This document shows positions 12,718 through 25,308 of a stretch of DNA of 64,000 nucleotides, in pieces. The notes beneath the pieces were generated by a model. The model saw only the letters and a program-made list of their open reading frames with translations. It searched no databases and was not told the DNA's origin. Each line of letters opens with the position of its first letter. The stretch's first letter is position 1. Location of the stretch: the NCBI GenBank assembly GCA_030549495.1, contig JAUIRK010000926.1, positions 857,501-921,500 on the forward strand, given 5' to 3'. This DNA is from Nectonema munidae. Taxonomy: Eukaryota; Nematomorpha; Nectonematoida; Nectonematidae. The position numbers and the translations under genes were made by a program.

Positions 12718-13300
12718 AAGGGTTCTCAACCTTTTTTCTACCATGGCCCCTTTTTGCGCAAATATTATTGTATGGCCCATAAAGTTTTTCATAAATTTTT
12801 CTATTTTTTAGAGGTCAAAAACAAAAATTCTTACTTTTTCATGAAGTTATTCATTCAAACAACATAACATAAAAGCAAAAAATCTGTAAAATTCCTTCAA
12901 AAATTATAGAGCTTCTAAATCATAACTTTTTTTCATAATAGTTTAGAATTAGAGTTGCTTTCCAATTGAGTCTTTTTCACTTAGTATTAACGGTCTAAAC
13001 CTAGTAGATGTGGAAACAAAACTATAAAAAAGTTCATCAAAATAGAATTTTCATATAATGTTTCAAGATATAGTTGCTAAAATAGTTTTTGCATCATATG
13101 TATATAATATAGAAAAATCGACAAAGCTTTTGAGCATTTTTATAAATAAAAATGAGTCTTTTCGTCAACTTACATTTTTAATAGCATTCATCTATATCAG
13201 TTTTGTTCAAACTGTGTCCCGCGGCACACTGGTGTGCCGTATAGATTTTATCTGTGTGCCGTATAAAAAATTTTTTTTCACAAAGTGAATGTAAATTTTA
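12718..13300 (+). mobile_element. two hAT-like terminal fragments
   Basis: At 12718 CAAGGGTTCTCAACCTTTTT and at 13198 CAGTTTTGTTCAAACTGTG followed by CCGCGGCACAC both look like left ends of common non-autonomous hAT elements (CAGGGGTTCTCAAC type). No matching right ends or 8-bp duplications were found, so both are treated as relics. Confidence 0.4.
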
Positions 13301-13546
13301 GTCAAAAAAATCTATTTTAGTCTTTGAATTTTAGAAAATTATTAATTTTTAAAGAACTTGTCTAAAATTTGTAAAAAAAAATAAAACATTTGAAGAAAAA
13401 ATTTAGGAAAAATTTTTATATAAAAAACATTTTGAATATAACATTTTTGTTTTATTTTTTACATGTTTCCAGTTTGTTTTGTCCAAATATCAATTTATTT
13501 CTTTGTTACTTCCTTATAACATATATATTTTGAGATCTACGTCCTA

Positions 13547-16500
13547 CACTGTAAATAATGTGTTTAGAAAAAGATTTGTGTCAGTATACCAACTAAACTC
13601 AAAAGCTTACAGAAGTTCGTTCTTGCAGTTTGTCACTATTTTCAAGTTTAAACAAGTGCCCTTACGTTTCTCTTATTACAGATGTATACTAGAGTTTGCT
13701 TTTATTTTTACACTGCTTCGGAAATCAAGTGTGATCATTATTCCCCTTCTCACAGGTTTATTATTATAATTATTCAAAAAATAGATTTAGTATTATATTA
13801 ATATTCAAATTTTTAATAACCCCAATGCATAAATGTAAAATTTGTACATTTTTTTTTCAAATCACAGTGATTTTTTGTTTCACTTTAGAAATGATCCTAA
13901 CTTTATTGTAAATTGTTCTTTTAAAGGGTGTGGTGTTTCTTTCAGGAATTATAATGCTTTTAGGAAACATTGTAATCGCAAACATTTAGGTATATCAGAC
14001 AGCTATGATCATCACGATCCGCTTTGCGATGATAGTGAAAACTTAAATGTTGAATGTTCAAGGTTAGAAACAGGAAATGATTATGATTCAGCATTTTTTT
14101 ATTGAATTTAAGAGCCAAGTTGAACTTAAGTCAGTGTTCTATTTCAAATATCATTTCACTTACTTAAAATTTGGTTGATAAAAAAATGGTAAGGTTATTC
14201 ACTAAAATGAGCACTTTTGATATAGATTTAGTTTTGATAAATCAATTGAAACTTTCTTTTGATTACAATTTATTTAATGGATTGAAGACCGACTATTCAC
14301 AGAATAAGTTTTTCAACGAAAAGTTTTTTTTAAACGAACCTAAGACTGTTAAAATTGGAGAAGAAAATGTAAAATCCTTTGTTAGAGACATAACTGCTTT
14401 TTACGTACCATTTTTAAAACAGCTTGAGAACTTACTCAATTCTTTTGAAATACCTGACTTAACTTTTCTCAAAGTAAAGGAATTTTTGCCACAAATGTTA
14501 GATATTTTTAATGGAAATTATTTTTTTAATTCTGATAATACTTGTTCAAATACTTTATATTTTGCACTCTATTATGATGATTTTGAAATTGTAAATCCAA
14601 TTGGGCAGCATCGTAAAAAACACTAAATTTTAGCTTTTTATTGGTCTTTGTTGAACCTGCCACCTGAGCTTAGATATAAAGTGAATGCCACACAACTATT
14701 AGCTCTTGTCAAGACAAAACACTTGAAAAAGTATGGGGTTAAATGTTTATTAGATGACTTCATCGCTAGCTTACAGAAAATTAAAATGGGTTTTTATTTT
14801 GCTTTGAAAAAAACAAATTGTTTTTTATATGGAAGACTTTTGTTTGTTTTGGGCGATACTCTAGCTGCAAACTACATCGGTGGGTTTAAAGAAGGTGTAT
14901 CTTTTGCTTTCAAACCGTGTCGTTCTTGTGAAATTACTCACACTGAGTTACAAGAGAGTTTTTTTGTTGACAAATTAATTTTAAGAGAAGAAATAGAGTA
15001 TAGATTTAGATGCTATAAGTTGGAGAAAATGTGTAAAAAAGAAAAAAATATGTATTCGAGAAATCATGGCATAAATAGATCGAGTATTTTATCTGAGTTG
15101 GAATATTTTAATATAACTAAAGATATTTTGCATGATCCAATGCATATTTTGCTTGAAGGTATTGTTCCAAGAAAGATAAAATTATTGTTGAACTTTTATT
15201 CTTAAAGTTAACTTTAAAGTTTAACTTTTTTGCTTTTTATCATCAGAAATGGATGTGTTTACACCAGTCTTCGAAATATACCACTTCAATGGATTTTGTT
15301 TGTTCAGGTGTAACTTTGGAAAAAAACAGATAGATTTCAAAGTAAAATTATATTATCAGGAAAACTTCAAAAAAGTGTTTCCAGAAAAAATAATGAGAAC
15401 AAAAAAAATTATAGTTTTAGGAAAACCTATAAACGTAGGAGATGTTTTTTTAATAGTTTTGTTTATATAAGTGGACCTAAGTTGCTTTACTTTGGAAGAA
15501 ATTCTTGTAGACGGAGAAATAAAAGTTTATATAGGATATGAATTGAAGGTTAAAGAGTTTAAACCACACTTTAATTCTTTCTTGTGTGAGAAGCTTCAGA
15601 GTAAATGTATTTTTGACGTGAAAAACTTGACTTATAATTGGCCTTAGTTAATACATTCCTTGGGGGCAAATATGTACTATGTTACTTTGATTAATGTAGA
15701 TTTTTGCTGTGAATAGTCGTTCTTTTTTCTCCAAGCATACTATAAGATGAATACTTTCAAATTACTGGCTGAAAGCATTACTCCAAACATGACAACAGAA
15801 GAATTGGTAAACACACTAAAAGAAACATTTGCAGAGGATATTTTGAAAAAGTTTTCAGGTAAAAATATTTATTTTTTATGAATATCGTTTTTAACATTTA
15901 AACCCAATTTTAGAAAATGAAGTTGACGGATTTTTTTTATGAACTTGGAAACTTCCGAAATGCGTGAAGTAGTTGGAAATAAATTTGGGCATCTTAAAAA
16001 ACTTGACATGCTAGTTTCATATGTTAAAAGTAAAAATTTGAATACTTCAAATTGCATTTCCAAAGTTTCCATAAATGAAATTTCATCAAATTCTGCTTCT
16101 TTATTGCAAAACTTGACTAACGAAAAACATGCAGAAAATATTATAGAAAAAAATCTGCCTAAACTATCTCAGTACATAGAAAATTATTTGAGAAAAAGGG
16201 AAGTTTTGAAAATTTTTGATAAAATGATCGAAGAAATATCATTTCATGCTTTGAGCGACGATTGTTTGAGGACAAAAGAAGATTACAGCACATTCGGACA
16301 ATTGATGCATCAAAAATATCCATGTATAGGTTTTCCACATGGGAAAAATCCTTGGGTAATTTTATATTTATTCATGAAAATATAAATGTTTGTCTTTCAG
16401 TCTTTTTTTACAGCGAAGTTGTCGCAAAAAGTAAGAAATTTGCGGTGAAAGTGGAAAAATTCACCATCAACAAAAAAGAAAAATTCCAAAAGAACAGCGA

Positions 16501-17753
16501 GAGAATTTTTTAATTGTGATCAAAATGGTATGATAATAACTTTTCCTTTTTCTTTGAAAATTATATTTGTTTTTTTAGAAGAATTTAGCGAATGTTCATT
16601 GAATGGTGCGCAAGAAGTGTTGGATTCTTTTGAAAACTTTGAAAATAGAGATAGGGAATATTTTTGTTCTGCTCTTAAAATAACTTTTCCAAGAAGAAGA
16701 AACGCAGTAGAAGCTATGATTGGAGAAAATGTATACTCTATAACTAAAAAATTTAAATTTTTAAGAAGTTTGAAAAACGTAAGCTTTTTTTGTAATTTTG
16801 TAATTTTATATATATTCTTTATTTCTATTTAGATCGAGAAAGAATTTTACTTGTTGAAGCCTGAGTTGAAAAAAGAAGCAATAAAAGAAAACTGGACTGT
16901 TTTGTTTCAAAGACTGAAAAATTGTTTAGAAATAAATTCTGATGTAAGAGTTTTTTTGTATCTTCAGAAAAGTATATATACATTAAGTATTTTTACAGGA
17001 GTTCCAAAGTTTAGAAGAATTCATGATTGAATATAAAATATTGAAAGTTTTAGAAAATAAGTTTAAAGTCAAGAAAAATCAAAACAAAGTTTTTTTAATG
17101 GAAGAGATAAAAGTAACTATATATTTTAATTTTTATAAGTATTCCATTATATTCTAGTATTTTAGGAGTCTTTTGAATAACTGTCAGAAAAAACTTCAAA
17201 CATTCTTCAAGCTCTTAATTTTTTTGGAAAGCAATCAAGTTTCAAAAATCAAAATAGTTGCCGATGGATTGATTTACACCTGTGATAAAGATATCAAGAT
17301 GGCAATAACCTGGCTACTACAGATTTATTTTGTGTTTGACTTACACTATCCAAAATGTTTTCAACTTTTGGAATTTCTGCAAAAAGAAATTTTGGGGGAT
17401 TTGAGTCCATTTTATAAGGGATCAAACCTTATAAAATTTGAAAAATGTTATAAAGAAATTTGATGTAAAAACCGATTTTTTCTCTGTATATTGAAAGTAG
17501 TTTGAATAAAGTTTTTAGACTCTTTTTTTTATAACATTTTTAAGCTTAAATTTGCCCAAATAGTTTAGTAGCAAATTATACGTATAAACGGTAAACATAA
17601 ATCATATTTAAAATAATTACGTCAGAAGCGTTTAAATCTATACACCTCAAATTATGTTTTAGTATAAACGCGTTATATGTAAGCGCATTTAAAAGTCGAG
17701 ACAAATTTGACGTTTAGAATTGTGTTTAGATTCTAAACACATTATTTACAGTA
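13547..17753 (+). mobile_element. CACTA/EnSpm DNA transposon with both TIRs
   Basis: The left end reads CACTGTAAATAATGTGTTTA, and the reverse complement of the right end reads TACTGTAAATAATGTGTTTA, so the TIRs match at 19 of the first 20 positions. CACTG termini define the CACTA/EnSpm superfamily. A TA dinucleotide flanks both ends and could be a 2-bp target duplication, although CACTA elements usually make 2-3 bp. Subterminal regions carry repeated TTTAGAATCTAAACAC-like phrases. Inside lies one spliced transposase gene (see the next entry). At 4.2 kb the element is compact, and a central block of the transposase seems to be missing, so this copy is probably non-autonomous. Confidence 0.85.
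13869..17463 (+). pseudogene. CACTA transposase: C2H2 finger, DDE core, SAM domain
   Basis: Parts in order: a C2H2 finger (C-x4-C-x12-H-x4-H) at about 13912-13985; an acidic linker; a core with YYDDFEIVNPIG at about 14567-14600, NLPPELRYKV at 14654-14683, LGDTLAANYIGGFKEG at 14850-14897, FKPCRSC, and DILHDPMHILLEGIVPRK at about 15123-15176. These are the conserved blocks of animal EnSpm transposases. After an apparent loss of the central block, 15249-15720 matches the later core (NGFCLFRC, then GANMYYVTL). Next is a SAM-like domain (ENEVDGFF then MNLETSEMREVVGNKFGHLK, 15914-16010), then the typical C-terminal tail to 17463. Six GT...AG introns are seen: 15859-15913, 16356-16400, 16528-16578, 16779-16832, 16944-16998 and 17113-17165. 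Damage is light: a TAA at 14624 where Lys is expected, a T-run frameshift near 15940, and some frame changes elsewhere. Confidence 0.8.
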
Positions 17754-17989
17754 TACTTCTTTAAATACAGGTTTTTTGCTGTTTTTAGAAATATAAACTG
17801 GCTAAATTTTCATTTCATACTTTAAAATGATTTTAAAACTCTTTTTCAATATTAAGCGTACAAATTATAAATTCTTTTTTTAGTTAAAAAATTTTAATGC
17901 TTAGAAATATATTTTGTAATTGAAATTCTGTTTTTATATATTTTTTTAAAAAACTATTGTTTATAAGATCTTTTTTTTTTCTTTTTAGA

Positions 17990-19490
17990 ATATAAAAATG
18001 GATATATTTCTAAATCAAAATCATAGTGACAAAAAAAACATGAAAGAAAAAAAAAACGTAAATATAACAATGAGTATATAAAATATGGTTTTATATCTGA
18101 CAAGCAAGAATATATGCCAATTTGTTTAGTTTGCAATGCAACTCTTGCCAATGAATCTATGGTTCCAAGTAAACTTGAGAGACATCTCACACAAAAGCAC
18201 GCACAATTAAAGCATAAGCCGATAAGTTACTTTGAAGGTTTGAGAGATAACATGTTCAGCCAAACTAAAAATTGAAGACATTTACAATGATACCTGATAA
18301 AGCTCAAATGGCTAGCTATAAATTTGCTCCAACGCTTGCTAAGAAAAAAAAGCCCCACTTAGACGCTGAATCAATTGTTCTTCCAGCGTTGTCAATAGCT
18401 ACTGATACAATGTTTGGTTCAGATGCAGCTGAAAAAATAAAGAAAATTCCGCTATCGCATCAAACTATTTTGCGTCGAATTGGTGATATGTCTGAAGACA
18501 AAAGAGCAACTCCAAAATCACTTTTTAGGTGACCAAACAAAAATTGAAAAATTCTGGGCGCTTCAAATTGATGAAAGCACTGATATAAACAAAAAGGCAC
18601 ACTTGCTTGCATTTTTACGAATTGTAAAAAACAAAAAAATAACTGAAGAGTTTTTTTTCTGTGAAGAATTGAAACTGACAACAACTAGAAAAGATATTTT
18701 TCAGTTAGTGAATGAAAAAGTTGTAGCATATAATATGCTAAGGACTCATTGCGTCATTGTTTGTACGGATGGTGCTCCTTCGATGCAAGGAAAAAATAAG
18801 GGATTTACATCTTTTGTTCTTCAAAAATACAAATATTAAAGTCAATCATTGCATGATTCATAGAGAAGTACTAATGTCAAAATGTTTGTCAGAGAAACTC
18901 AAAAATACAATAAATGATCTTGTAAAAATTGTTAACTACATTAAGTCAAGTGCTTTGAGATCAAGAGTTTTTGAACAGTTGTGCGAATCAATGGAAGCAG
19001 ATTTTAAATGTCTTTTATATCATACAGAAGTACGTTGGCTTTCTAAAGAAAAGTTATATCAAGGTTCATCACATTAAAAAATGAAATTATATCTTTTTTT
19101 GTTTCGCAAAAAATAAAGTATGAAGTTCTGGAGCAAGAGATTTGGTGGTTGGAAGTAACTTTTTTAAGTGATATTTTGATAAGTTAAATAAGCTCAACGT
19201 CAGCATTCAAGGATCAAAGGAAAATATTATCACAGTTTCGGGCAAATTAAAAGCATTTCAAGAAAAACTTCAGTTGTGGATTACTAAAGCTACAAAAAAT
19301 CAACTTGACTGCTTTCCTACACTCGATTCTTTAGAGAAGAAGTCAAAAATTATTCCTGATGTTATCGAGGCACTGAATAATCTTTTTAGAGAACAAATAT
19401 TTTCCAAATCTTAACATTAGTCTTTTTTTTGGGTCATGTCTCCATTTGTTGAAATATCTGCAACAAATTTGACAGGGAATGAAGTAATTA
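17990..19490 (+). pseudogene. hAT (Buster/ZBED5-like) transposase relic
   Basis: A BED zinc finger is read at 18072-18260: EYIKYGFISDKQEYMPICLV, then CNATLANESMVPSKLERHLT, with C-x2-C and H-x4-H ligands. Next is ASYKFAPTLAKKKKPHLDAE (about 18312-18371), IKKIPLSHQTILRRIGDMSE (18438-18497), then the catalytic-domain start FWALQIDESTDINKKAHLLA (about 18553-18612), CVIVCTDGAPSMQGKNKGF (about 18751-18807) with the second acidic residue, and YHTEVRWLSKEK (about 19018-19055). A further LNKLNVSIQGSK block lies near 19185. This order matches ZBED5/FAM200-type hAT-Buster proteins. At least three frame changes (in A-rich runs before the BED finger, near 18520 and near 18838) break it. The expected C-terminal dimerisation motif is not recognised, and no TIRs or duplication were found. 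Confidence 0.75.
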
Positions 19491-20938
19491 AACTTAAAAT
19501 TTGTCTTTGATAAAAAATAATTTTAAAAACTTTAAAAAAAAGTATATTATTTAAAAAGTTTTTTATTAAAAACGAGGTTTTTATTTACTTTTAAGCGTTA
19601 TAACAAAAATGTATTTTACTATCCTTCCCTACTTTACGACTAAGAAGCCCAGCTTGAGGAAATCGACACTGTTGCAAAAGGATTCGTTTTAGAACATTTC
19701 ACACTCAGTTCAGGTGTGAAATCTGTAAAAACTTTGGAGTATATGTGAAGTTAGTAATCAAAGTCACTATATTTCTGTTTTAATTTAAAAAGACTTTAAA
19801 CATATCTCTCTTTCCAAGATTATTCATATGTAATTAATCATCTTGATTAATTACAAAACAGATTCATGTTATAAAAGATTTTTGTAAATACTTTAAAAAG
19901 TGTTATATACAATTTTTATAAGCATTTTGAAAATTAAGTTATATGATAGGTCAATCAACAAAAAGAATGAACAAGGTGCAAAACGGAACAAAAACAAAAA
20001 ATTAAATAAAAAAAATTAAAAGAAAAAGAATAAAACTTAAAAAAACAAACTTTCAATTATTTAGTAAGTTAATTATTTTTGTCGGTTAGTTAGTTGAATT
20101 TTAGATAGTTATTAAAAGAACGAACTATTGAATGAGAATATTAAATAAGGATTTAAGATGCAAAAAGTAAAAATTACAAATATTTATAAGGCCATCAAAG
20201 AATAAAGGAAATGTCATCTTGTTCTGAAAGTGTAATTGATTGATAAGTTTTTTCAAATTAAAAAATAAAAACTACATTAGTTAATAAAACGCACGCATCT
20301 TGTGTATGTAGTTAATCTTTTTTCAAACATGAATTCTTAATTGATTAAATCCCTTTATTAATTTTAATGTTTTTATTCATTAGATACAGGTTTTACCCTT
20401 GTGTATCATTTTTTCTTCAACTAGCTTTTTTAAGATTTTTTAATTTATATATTTGAAGAATGTGATAAACGTACCACACTAATCCTCAGGGTAATGTTGC
20501 ACTATCCGTACAAAAGGCTAACAGGTAGAAAAACGAGTGGACTTTTCAGTTAAATCCACGTGAATCCACTGAATTGAATCCACTTGAATCCTTCATTTTA
20601 TCAAGCTTTTTAGATCTTAAGATATTATTATTAATTATTAAAATTAGTTACTTAGTTATCAAGTATTAATTACGTTAAATGACTAGTTGATGGGTGTTTA
20701 ATTTATCGAAACGACATAACAAAAAATGATTTTACAAAAAACTTCGTCAAAAATGAGCAATAGCTTCTTCCTTGTACTAAATCTCTATATTCAACTTGTG
20801 CGCGGATAGTGAAACATTTCCGATAATAATCCTCAAAGGGTTATAGAAAAGTCACTGATGTAAATTAAAAATAACTCAATTCATATTAAACATCTACCCA
20901 TAATTGATTATGGGACTTATTTAAATTTCTTCTCTTCT

Positions 20939-20982
20939 GTGAGTGTGAGTGTGAGTGTGTGTGTGTGCGTGTGGTGTGTTCA
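20939..20982. repeat. (GT)n microsatellite, imperfect
   Basis: The tract starts with GTGAGTGTGA repeats and turns into pure GTGTGT before ending in GTGGTGTG. Confidence 0.9.
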
Positions 20983-22006
20983 TCTCAATATGCTTTTTGT
21001 CTGGGTTAAATAATAATTTCAAGTAAATGACCAAAGCTGTTACGATATTAGCATTAAAATAATAATGACTACGTTCAACAAAAATGGCATATAAATATTT
21101 ATGAATATATGCATGCATTAAATATTTAGAAAATTCGGATGAGATGGAAATGACGAAAGAAAGCTCAAAATTATGCAAAGTGAATATTTTGGCTTTTGCG
21201 AAAAGTGTTTTCTCTGCTTTGCGCAAACAGTCACGTCATCACCACAAGCACGAGAAATGTGTGCATAATGAATGCATCGCAACATCAGATTATGCATGCA
21301 CTCATTTCCACAATCAGAGGGAGTGTGCGAGAGTGTACCTAATCAAAGTGCATCAAGTCTAACTCACAAAATAGAAGCACATCTATCAAACGATTTGCTA
21401 CATCTCTTGGGCAAATGAAATAGCGAATGAATTTTATCATTTCTTGATATAAATCTAAATATTAAAACACCACTACTACTACTACTTATAATAATAATAA
21501 TATTCCAACAAAGACGCTAGAAGCTTTTAAAGATCACACGATTCAACAGTAGCCCCATGCGCTTTGATCAAAATATCAGCAATCCCAACTTTTCTATTGT
21601 GTATATATGTAAAGTTACAGAATGCGTGTATGGCGTGTGATCCTCAATTTATTGGGTAATCTTTACCAATCAAATAAGTGATCTTTTTAGTTTAATTAAA
21701 GTTCAACCCAGGCAATTAACTAAAATTAAGCTTTAGATCCTACTTGAATGACATCAAAGATTAATATGTCTAATTAGGTATCTAAAAAGTGATGTTATGA
21801 CATTTTACTTGATTTGATCATGCACACAATCAAAGAGACCTGTTCAGATTTCAGTACGAAATGTGCCTCTTTAGTCTCAACCGGACCGAATCAGATTCTT
21901 ACGTCTACAGAACAAGCCCAAATTTCTTTCAATTTGCATTTTATCGAAAAAAAATGTGTTTATCCTTGCTTTAGAGTTTAGATTTAAAGGAATTACAATA
22001 TAATAA

Positions 22007-22008
<2 letters not shown>

Positions 22009-22037
<29 letters not shown>

Positions 22038-22150
22038 AAGAAGAAGAAGAAGAAGAAGAAGAAGAAGAAGAAGAAGAAGAAGAAGAAGAAGAAGAACTTT
22101 ATTCAAAACATTAACAGGATCATTAATAAAAAGAAGATATATATTTTTGT
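22009..22150 (-). repeat. (CTT)n tail, probably a LINE 3' end
   Basis: About 29 AAG triplets occupy 22009-22096. Read on the minus strand, the preceding bases are GTTTTGAATAAAGTTCTTCT, a polyadenylation-like AATAAA directly followed by (CTT)n. The same arrangement, AATAAA then a few bases then (TTC)n, occurs on the plus strand at about 36955-36995 and 53549-53570. This suggests a LINE family with CTT tails; the assignment is inference. Confidence 0.5.
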
Positions 22151-23193
22151 ATAGATCAAGATTAGTAAAATTATAGATAAAAATTTCATTGATGAGGTTA
22201 GCTTCCAAAGGTTTATATAAACCGCTTTAGGAATGTCTAACACAATTAATTAAAAAAATATATAAAAAAAAAATTAAAAAAAAAACATCAATAAAAAAGA
22301 ATCACATAAATTTACAGGAAAAATAAAAATTGAACCTTCAAATAGATACGGGCTTCTTCATCCATTTTATAAAATAGGTTGATTATATGAACAGCGTATA
22401 AACCAAATAATTCATCACAAAAGTTTCCACAAATCTAATGAAAAAGCCCCCCCCCCCTGAAACTAACGTAGAACTAGATGAGCAAAAAAATTAGGAAAGT
22501 AAAAAAAATTAGGACGCGCTCCAAGTTTCAGCCATTAATATACCTTATGTCAGGATTGCCTAAATTGCGACATGTGGTGTTTAGTATTGTCAAATCCGGC
22601 AAAACGACCCCTTTAAAACATGGCGCATTTATGTATCTTTTGAATATTAGAGTAATGTTCCTTAATTTTTGTGTAACTATCTAAGATAATCTTTTGGATC
22701 AAGGTAAATAGTAAAAAAAAGGTAGATGGCTATCATCACAAAATTAAAATCCACGCGACTATTATTGACATATTTTTTGGCAAGAACATGTGTGACTTGT
22801 TGAAATATTCTTTATTTATTTTAGCTTTCAAAGATACTATATTACCATTTTTTATGTTCAATTGATCCAAAAATGTTAATTTAATTGTTCATTTTTTCTA
22901 TTGAAAAATCATAGTAGTGAGCAAGATTGCCTCAAGACAATACTTTTATGGATAATAATAGATAGAAAAGTTTCGAAAACACTTTCATAGTGCATCTTGA
23001 AGAATTATTTACCATAAACAGGGAAGAAAAATAAATAAATCAAAAAAATCAAAATTATTCTTTATTTCAAACTCATATATATAGTAACTTCTTAAAAACA
23101 TGCTTTTTTTCTCAATATTAATTTTGCGATAAAAATTCCTGTATAGTTTTTAAAAAAAAAGTTTTTTCTCACTCAAATCACGTTATACGAATA

Positions 23194-24937
23194 CCGTATT
23201 TCATCGTCTATAAGCCGCACACGTCTATAAGCCGCATCCGGACTTTTGAACGAAATACAAGGTAAAATACCTTACCTATGTCTATAAGCCGCACCCCCAA
23301 ACATCCAGCAGCTCAAGTCGATTACATTTAGAATTCAATATAAAATACTCAAGATGAGTGGCATTTGGTGTGAAATAATCAAGTGATGTCAATTTAGTCT
23401 GAAGTAATCAAGTGACATCCTATTTTCTTTCTTTTAATCTGGTGCTTCACTCCTCTACCAACAACATGCCTCCTACAAGAAGAATCCATTATACTGTCAA
23501 GGAAAAATTGCCAAGGCTGAGTATGCTGACCTTCATGGTAACAGGGCTGCAGCCAGACATTTTGGTATCGATGAATCCAACATCCGAAGATGGAAAAGAA
23601 CCAGACCCACCCTTGAAGAGAGGCCAAAGTACAAGATGACCAACCGTGGTAGCTCAGCCAAATACCTCGAGTTGGAATCCAAGCTTTTAGAAGAGGTTCT
23701 ACGACGTCGACAAGCAGGCATCCTAGTATCCACCACAGAACTGCGAGTCCGTGCCCTCCAAGTCACTCCTCAGTTTGGTGCAGCAGAATTCAAGTCAAGT
23801 TATGGTTGGGTTGCCAGGTTCTTAAAAAGGCACAATCTATCGGTTCGAAGGAGGACAACCATCGCCCAACGATTTCCAGACCAGTATGAGGACAAGATAA
23901 TAAGCTTCTTATCATTGATCAACGCAAAAAGCAAGATTTACTCCCTCAGCCAGATCGGCAACGCAGACCAGACTCCCCTCACTTTCGATCTGCCATCCAA
24001 CACCAACATTGCCTCTAAGGGGAGCAAGACTGTGTCCATACGCACCACCGGCCATGAGAAGAGCCATTTCAGCGTGATGCTGGCTTGCACAGCTGATGGT
24101 GGTAAGCTACCCCCCGTCGTAAAAGAAATTGCCGGAGAAAACGTTTCCCTCTCTTCTCCATGTCAGAGTCGATTTAAAAGGAAATTTTAAAAGACTGGGT
24201 CAGTCAAGTATGGGATTCCAGACCTGACAGCTTGCTGAAGAAATCTTCTATCTTAGTCCTGGAAAGTTTTAGGTGCCACAAGACAGCAAAAGTTCTACAA
24301 CAGCTGAAAGACATCAATACCACACCAGCTACTATCCCAGGAGATTTTACCTCTGCCCTGCAGCAACTGGATGTCTCCTTTAACGGTCCTTTCAAGGAGA
24401 GGATGAGGAAGAAATGGACTGAGCGGATGGCTACAGGAAATCAAGCAAGGACCCCCATTGGACGACTGAAGAGGGTTGATCTACTACCCACCTGCACTTG
24501 GATTGTGGAGTCCTGGAAGGACATCTCTACATCTTGTATCACAAATGGGTTTTTGAAGTGTGGGATTTCAAACAAACTTGATTGGACAGAGGATGAGTTT
24601 TTGTGGGAGGACAGGGATGATGTGAGTGTTGAAGAGGAAGGGGAACTTTATTATGACTCTACTGATGCAGTTACCCTATCCCAGAAGGAGTATGACAACA
24701 TGTTTGGTTCTAGTTCAGATGAAAAGGACTTTGATGAATTTTAAATTTAATAAACTGTATTGACACTGTTTTGTATATATTTATGTATGATTATGAGAAG
24801 TATGATTGTAGATGAAATATATTGAATATTGACAACGCGGTAAAAAATTTTATTTCTTATATTTGTCTATAGGCCGCACCCGTAAATTGATCGTAAATTC
24901 CCAGTAAAAAAATTGCGGCTTATAAACGATGAAATTC
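23194..24937 (+). mobile_element. pogo/Tigger-type DNA transposon with TIRs
   Basis: The left end CCGTATTTCATCGTCTATAA continues into GCCGCA. The right end, reverse-complemented, reads GGAATTTCATCGTTTATAAG and continues CCGCAA, so about 26 bp match with few changes. TCTATAAGCCGCA recurs three times near the left end (about 23206, 23224, 23280), and related TCTATAGGCCGCAC lies inside the right end (about 24866). These are likely subterminal transposase-binding repeats (inference). TA precedes the left end; no clear TA follows the right end. The element is markedly richer in G+C than its surroundings, which suggests a young or foreign insertion. Confidence 0.85.
23466..24744 (+). pseudogene. 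pogo/Tigger transposase (CENP-B HTH plus DDE_1)
   Basis: The start MPPTRRIHYTVKEK is followed, after a one-base loss near 23505, by a continuous second frame: AEYADLHGNRAAARHFGIDE, SNIRRWKRTRP (N-terminal helix-turn-helix), then a CENP-B-type second HTH ending YGWVARFLKRHNLSVRRRTT (about 23802-23860). The DDE domain follows: IGNADQTPLTFDLP carries the first catalytic Asp and GSKTVSIRTTGHEKSHFSVM is typical. After a frame change and small loss near 24125-24190, SSILVLESFRCHKTAKVL (24247-24300) has Glu where the family has the second Asp (LDSFRGH), and LQQLDVSFNGPFKERM (24361-24408) keeps the third Asp. The C-terminus is acidic and ends at 24744. The Glu substitution plus two frame changes make this copy inactive. 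Confidence 0.85.
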
Positions 24938-25013
24938 CTTTTTAAAAAGTGTAAATAAATACAAAATATCAATTGCCTTTTTCCAACAATTGCAAATAAT
25001 TTTAGTTCATTAA

Positions 25014-25133
25014 CCCATTAAGTATCATAGAAATGAAACGATATCTAAAAAAACGCAGACGATTTATATTCAAAGTCATTGAAAAAAACAGAATTACTTA
25101 TGTTCCCAAATGGGAGCATTGGGACTTAATGGG
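25014..25133 (-). mobile_element. TTAA-flanked MITE, family A (copy 3, reversed)
   Basis: TTAA lies at 25010-25013 and 25134-25137. The interior is a diverged reverse complement of family A (CGATATCTAAAAAAACGCAG, TGTTCCCAAATGGGAGCA). Its TIRs are CCCATTAAGTA and GACTTAATGGG. Confidence 0.75.
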
Positions 25134-25308
25134 TTAAATCCACAATTTAATTTCAGCTACAAGTTTTTGTTGTTGTTAAGGTAAACAAAATTTTTATGTT
25201 CTATTTTTCATTCTTGATATAAAAAAGTAATGAACTCATTAAAAAAAATACCTTGATTTTGTGTACATATATCATAAATATATATAGAATGTATTTAAAG
25301 TATCTTTG

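Larger units (their letters stand above)
19491..23190. other. intergenic stretch with microsatellites
   Basis: No gene is recognised. The interval holds a GT-rich tract (20939-20982), a short degenerate run of GAATCCAC phrases at 20540-20600, a less AT-rich patch at 21140-21360 and the (AAG)n tract at 22009-22096. The patch at 21140-21360 has an open frame of 72 codons with no family match; it could be conserved non-coding DNA. Confidence 0.5.

Noticed and set aside
21993-22208. Open frame ending in a Leu run
   Set aside because: It is the (AAG)n tract read on the minus strand; the flanking residues match nothing I know.
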